Positions 5,292 through 6,487 of a stretch of DNA of 6,487 nt are shown one piece after another. Origin of the DNA: Myxococcota bacterium (GTDB lineage: Bacteria > Myxococcota > Polyangia > GCA-2747355 > JAKLHH01); contig JAKLHH010000446.1 in assembly GCA_022710245.1 (NCBI GenBank), forward strand, positions 1 to 6,487, given 5' to 3'. The notes under the pieces were generated by a model. The model did not search any database, was not told the origin of the DNA, and saw only the letters and a program-made list of their open reading frames with translations. Position numbers and translations under genes: made by a program. The number at the start of each line of letters is the position of its first letter. Position 1 is the stretch's first letter.

Positions 5292-5302
5292 CCGCCCTCG
5301 CG
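5279..5302 (+). terminator. GC-rich hairpin downstream of the secreted protein gene
   Basis: CGTGAGGGC (5279-5287) pairs with GCCCTCGCG (5294-5302) around the loop CGCGCC. This gives nine pairs with a G-U at the third position. It starts 16 bases after the stop codon and uses the last part of the 20-base repeat. No U-tract follows, so it may be a U-less terminator or a 3'-end stabiliser. It would separate this gene from the PhzF-family gene. Confidence 0.42.
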
Positions 5303-5325
5303 CAACACCGCGCGACGTCGAGCCC

Positions 5326-5354
5326 TGGCCCGCCGCGGCGCCCTCGTCTATCAT
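5326..5354 (+). promoter_or_regulatory. Candidate promoter for the PhzF-family gene
   Basis: TATCAT at 5349-5354 is a good -10 match in GC-rich DNA, with a weak -35, TGGCCC (5326-5331), 17 bases upstream. The predicted RNA start near 5361 would leave a leader of about 29 bases carrying the GGAGGT at 5381-5386. Confidence 0.45.
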
Positions 5355-5380
5355 CAGCCACCTCACAACGCTCAGCATGG

Positions 5381-5386
5381 GGAGGT
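5381..5386 (+). promoter_or_regulatory. Ribosome binding site deciding a GTG start
   Basis: GGAGGT lies three bases before the GTG at 5390. The ATG at 5377 is out of frame, and the protein aligns with the family from its first residues only if translation starts at this GTG. The spacing is short. Confidence 0.65.
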
Positions 5387-5389
5387 GCC

Positions 5390-6265
5390 GTGCAGGTCCG
5401 CTACAAGCAGGTCGATGTCTTCTCGCGCCGCCCGCTCTCGGGCAACCCGGTCGCGGTCTTCCTCGAGGCGGCGCCGCTCACGCCGGAGGTCATGCAGCAG
5501 ATCGCGAGCTGGATGAACCTCTCGGAGTGCACCTTCGTCACCCCAGCCGCTGATCCGCGCGCGGACTACCGCGTCCGCATCTTCGATCCGCGGCACGAGA
5601 TGCCCTTCGCGGGCCACCCGACCGTCGGGACCGCCCACGCGCTGCTCGAGGCGGGGCTGCTCCCCCGGCAGCCCGGCCTCCTCGTGCAGGAATGCGGGGT
5701 CGGCCTCGTCCGGCTGCACCTCGAGGCCGACGGGGTGGTCTTCTTCGAGCTGCCCGCGCCGGTGTTCGAGCCGGTCCCCGACGGCGGGCACGCGGCGGTC
5801 GCCGCGGCGCTGGGGCTCGAGGCGGCGCGGCTCTCGCCGCTGCAGTCCATCTCGGTGGGCCCGCGCTGGCTCACCACCGAGCTCGACTCCGTCACCACGG
5901 TCCTCGCGCTGACCCCGGACCAGCACGCGCTGACGACCGTCAGCCGCGCGCTCGGGGCGGAGGGCGTGACGGTCTTCGCGGCCTACGCCTCCGGGGGCGC
6001 CGCCCTCGACGCCGCCATCGAGGTCCGCTCCTTCGCGCCGGCCACGGGCGTGCCGGAGGATCCGGTCTGCGGCAGCGGGAACGGCTGCGTCGCGGCGCTC
6101 CTCCGCCAGCGCGGGCTGCCGCTCGGGCTCGCGTACACCGCCTCGCAGGGCAAGGCGCTCGGGCGCTCGGGGCGGGTCCAGATCCGTTACGAGGGCGAGA
6201 CCATCCTCGTCGGCGGTGCGGCCAACACCTGCCTCGACGGAGAGCTCCGCATCGCCGCCCTCTGA
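5390..6265 (+). CDS. PhzF-family isomerase/epimerase
   Basis: 291 residues with a GTG start, close to usual PhzF length. The two-lobed diaminopimelate-epimerase-like fold is recognisable from its motifs: Q7-V-D-V-F...G18-N-P-V-A-V-F at the start, N43-L-S-E46-C-T-F-V with the catalytic glutamate, F66-D-P, G75-H76-P-T-V-G-T-A in the first lobe, and E223-D224-P-V-C-G-S229-G-N-G in the second. E46, H76, D224 and S229 correspond to E45, H74, D208 and S213 of Pseudomonas PhzF. The tail has Q253-G-K-A-L-G-R and G275-G. PhzF itself isomerises trans-2,3-dihydro-3-hydroxyanthranilate in phenazine synthesis, but most family members have other or unknown substrates. No phenazine genes are adjacent, so a phenazine role is not supported. 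All key residues are intact, so it is probably an active cytoplasmic enzyme. Confidence 0.92.
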   Translation: MQVRYKQVDVFSRRPLSGNPVAVFLEAAPLTPEVMQQIASWMNLSECTFVTPAADPRADYRVRIFDPRHEMPFAGHPTVGTAHALLEAGLLPRQPGLLVQECGVGLVRLHLEADGVVFFELPAPVFEPVPDGGHAAVAAALGLEAARLSPLQSISVGPRWLTTELDSVTTVLALTPDQHALTTVSRALGAEGVTVFAAYASGGAALDAAIEVRSFAPATGVPEDPVCGSGNGCVAALLRQRGLPLGLAYTASQGKALGRSGRVQIRYEGETILVGGAANTCLDGELRIAAL

Positions 6266-6277
6266 GCGCGGGACCAT

Positions 6278-6306
6278 CAGCGTCGCCCGGTGCCCTCCCG
6301 GCGCTG
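6278..6306 (+). terminator. Possible imperfect hairpin after the PhzF-family gene
   Basis: CAGCG (6278-6282) pairs with CGCTG (6302-6306), and CCGG (6287-6290) pairs with CCGG (6298-6301). Four bases are bulged on the left arm and the loop has seven bases. It starts 13 bases after the stop codon at 6263-6265. There is no T-tract and the pairing is imperfect, so the call is weak. Confidence 0.25.
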
Positions 6307-6333
6307 GCGGGCAGCTCGGACGCGACCCATACT
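6305..6333 (+). promoter_or_regulatory. Weak candidate promoter for the right-edge gene
   Basis: CATACT (6328-6333, four of six bases of TATAAT) has TGGCGG (6305-6310) 17 bases upstream, much like the TGGCCC box before the PhzF-family gene. The RNA would start near 6340, giving a leader of about 19 bases that holds AAGGAG at 6347-6352. Confidence 0.3.
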
Positions 6334-6358
6334 CATCGTCCAACGCAAGGAGTCCGGC

Positions 6359-6487
6359 ATGAGCACCGAGCACCTGAGAGGCGTCGCGCTGGTCGACGCG
6401 GTGATGCAAAACCGCAAGCAGGAGGACGACGAGGAGCTCGAGGGGATGCCCGCGGAGGAGCTCGCGTCCGCGACGCTCGGCGACAGG
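6359..6487 (+). CDS. Acidic protein of unknown function, N-terminus (runs off right edge)
   Basis: 43 codons are open from the ATG at 6359 to the window end. AAGGAG at 6347-6352 with six-base spacing is the best ribosome binding site in the window and fixes the start. The visible part begins M-S-T-E-H-L-R-G-V-A-L-V-D-A-V-M, predicted helical. It continues with an acidic stretch E22-D-D-E-E-L-E-G and P31-A-E-E-L-A. There is no signal peptide or membrane segment, so it is probably cytoplasmic. I recognise no family from this fragment. It lies 93 bases after the PhzF-family gene with its own weak promoter candidate. Confidence 0.7.
   Translation, partial: MSTEHLRGVALVDAVMQNRKQEDDEELEGMPAEELASATLGDR

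Noticed and set aside
2192..5308. Open frame of 1038 codons on the minus strand overlapping the radical SAM gene
   Set aside because: It is in another frame of the same strand and gives an Arg/Ala/Gly low-complexity product. It also runs through the divergent secreted protein gene. The 742-residue frame carries clear domains.
5372..6409. Open frame of 345 codons antisense to the PhzF-family gene
   Set aside because: The sense frame has every PhzF motif, while the antisense product has no recognisable feature.

Overview
This 6,487-base window is very GC-rich chromosomal DNA with strong G/C third-position bias. The organism is probably a Myxococcota-type (formerly deltaproteobacterial) Gram-negative bacterium. 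This rests on the GC content, an Hanks-type kinase with a GRGGMGEVY loop, a DNRLRE outer-membrane-type lipoprotein, and proline/alanine-rich exported proteins. It is inference; no marker gene settles the lineage.

Layout. (1) Bases 1-155, minus strand: the first 51 residues of a serine/threonine protein kinase that runs off the left edge. (2) 156-395: a divergent intergenic region. (3) 396-1175, plus: an exported SIMPL/DUF541 (YggE-like) protein. It converges with (4) 1227-2063, minus: a lipoprotein with a disordered linker and a DNRLRE beta-sandwich domain. (5) 2064-2229: a spacer holding an almost perfect tandem copy of the 3' end of the next gene and two back-to-back GC hairpins. (6) 2230-4458, minus: a 742-residue cobalamin-binding radical SAM protein with an unusual C-terminal extension. 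(7) 4459-4558: a divergent promoter region. (8) 4559-5263, plus: an unrecognised secreted protein, apparently leaderless. Its stop codon lies in a 20-base tandem repeat followed by a hairpin. (9) 5390-6265, plus: a PhzF-family isomerase with a GTG start. (10) 6359 to the right edge, plus: the first 43 residues of an acidic protein of unknown function.

Most genes look like independent transcription units. No multi-gene pathway is evident, and the PhzF-like gene has no phenazine genes beside it here. The most unusual item is gene 6. After an ordinary B12-binding plus radical SAM enzyme of about 500 residues, the same frame continues through a lipoprotein-signal-like hydrophobic stretch ending in Cys, an unrecognised domain, and four copies of T-[H/Q]-M-x-E-M-A-P-x-P (plus one degenerate copy). 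The four copies differ almost only at one codon. This could be an enzyme fused to its own repeated peptide substrate, or a Met/His-rich metal-binding tail. The sequence alone does not decide between them.

Two unrelated genes (6 and 8) each carry a short tandem duplication across their stop codon, followed by GC-rich hairpins without a U-tract.
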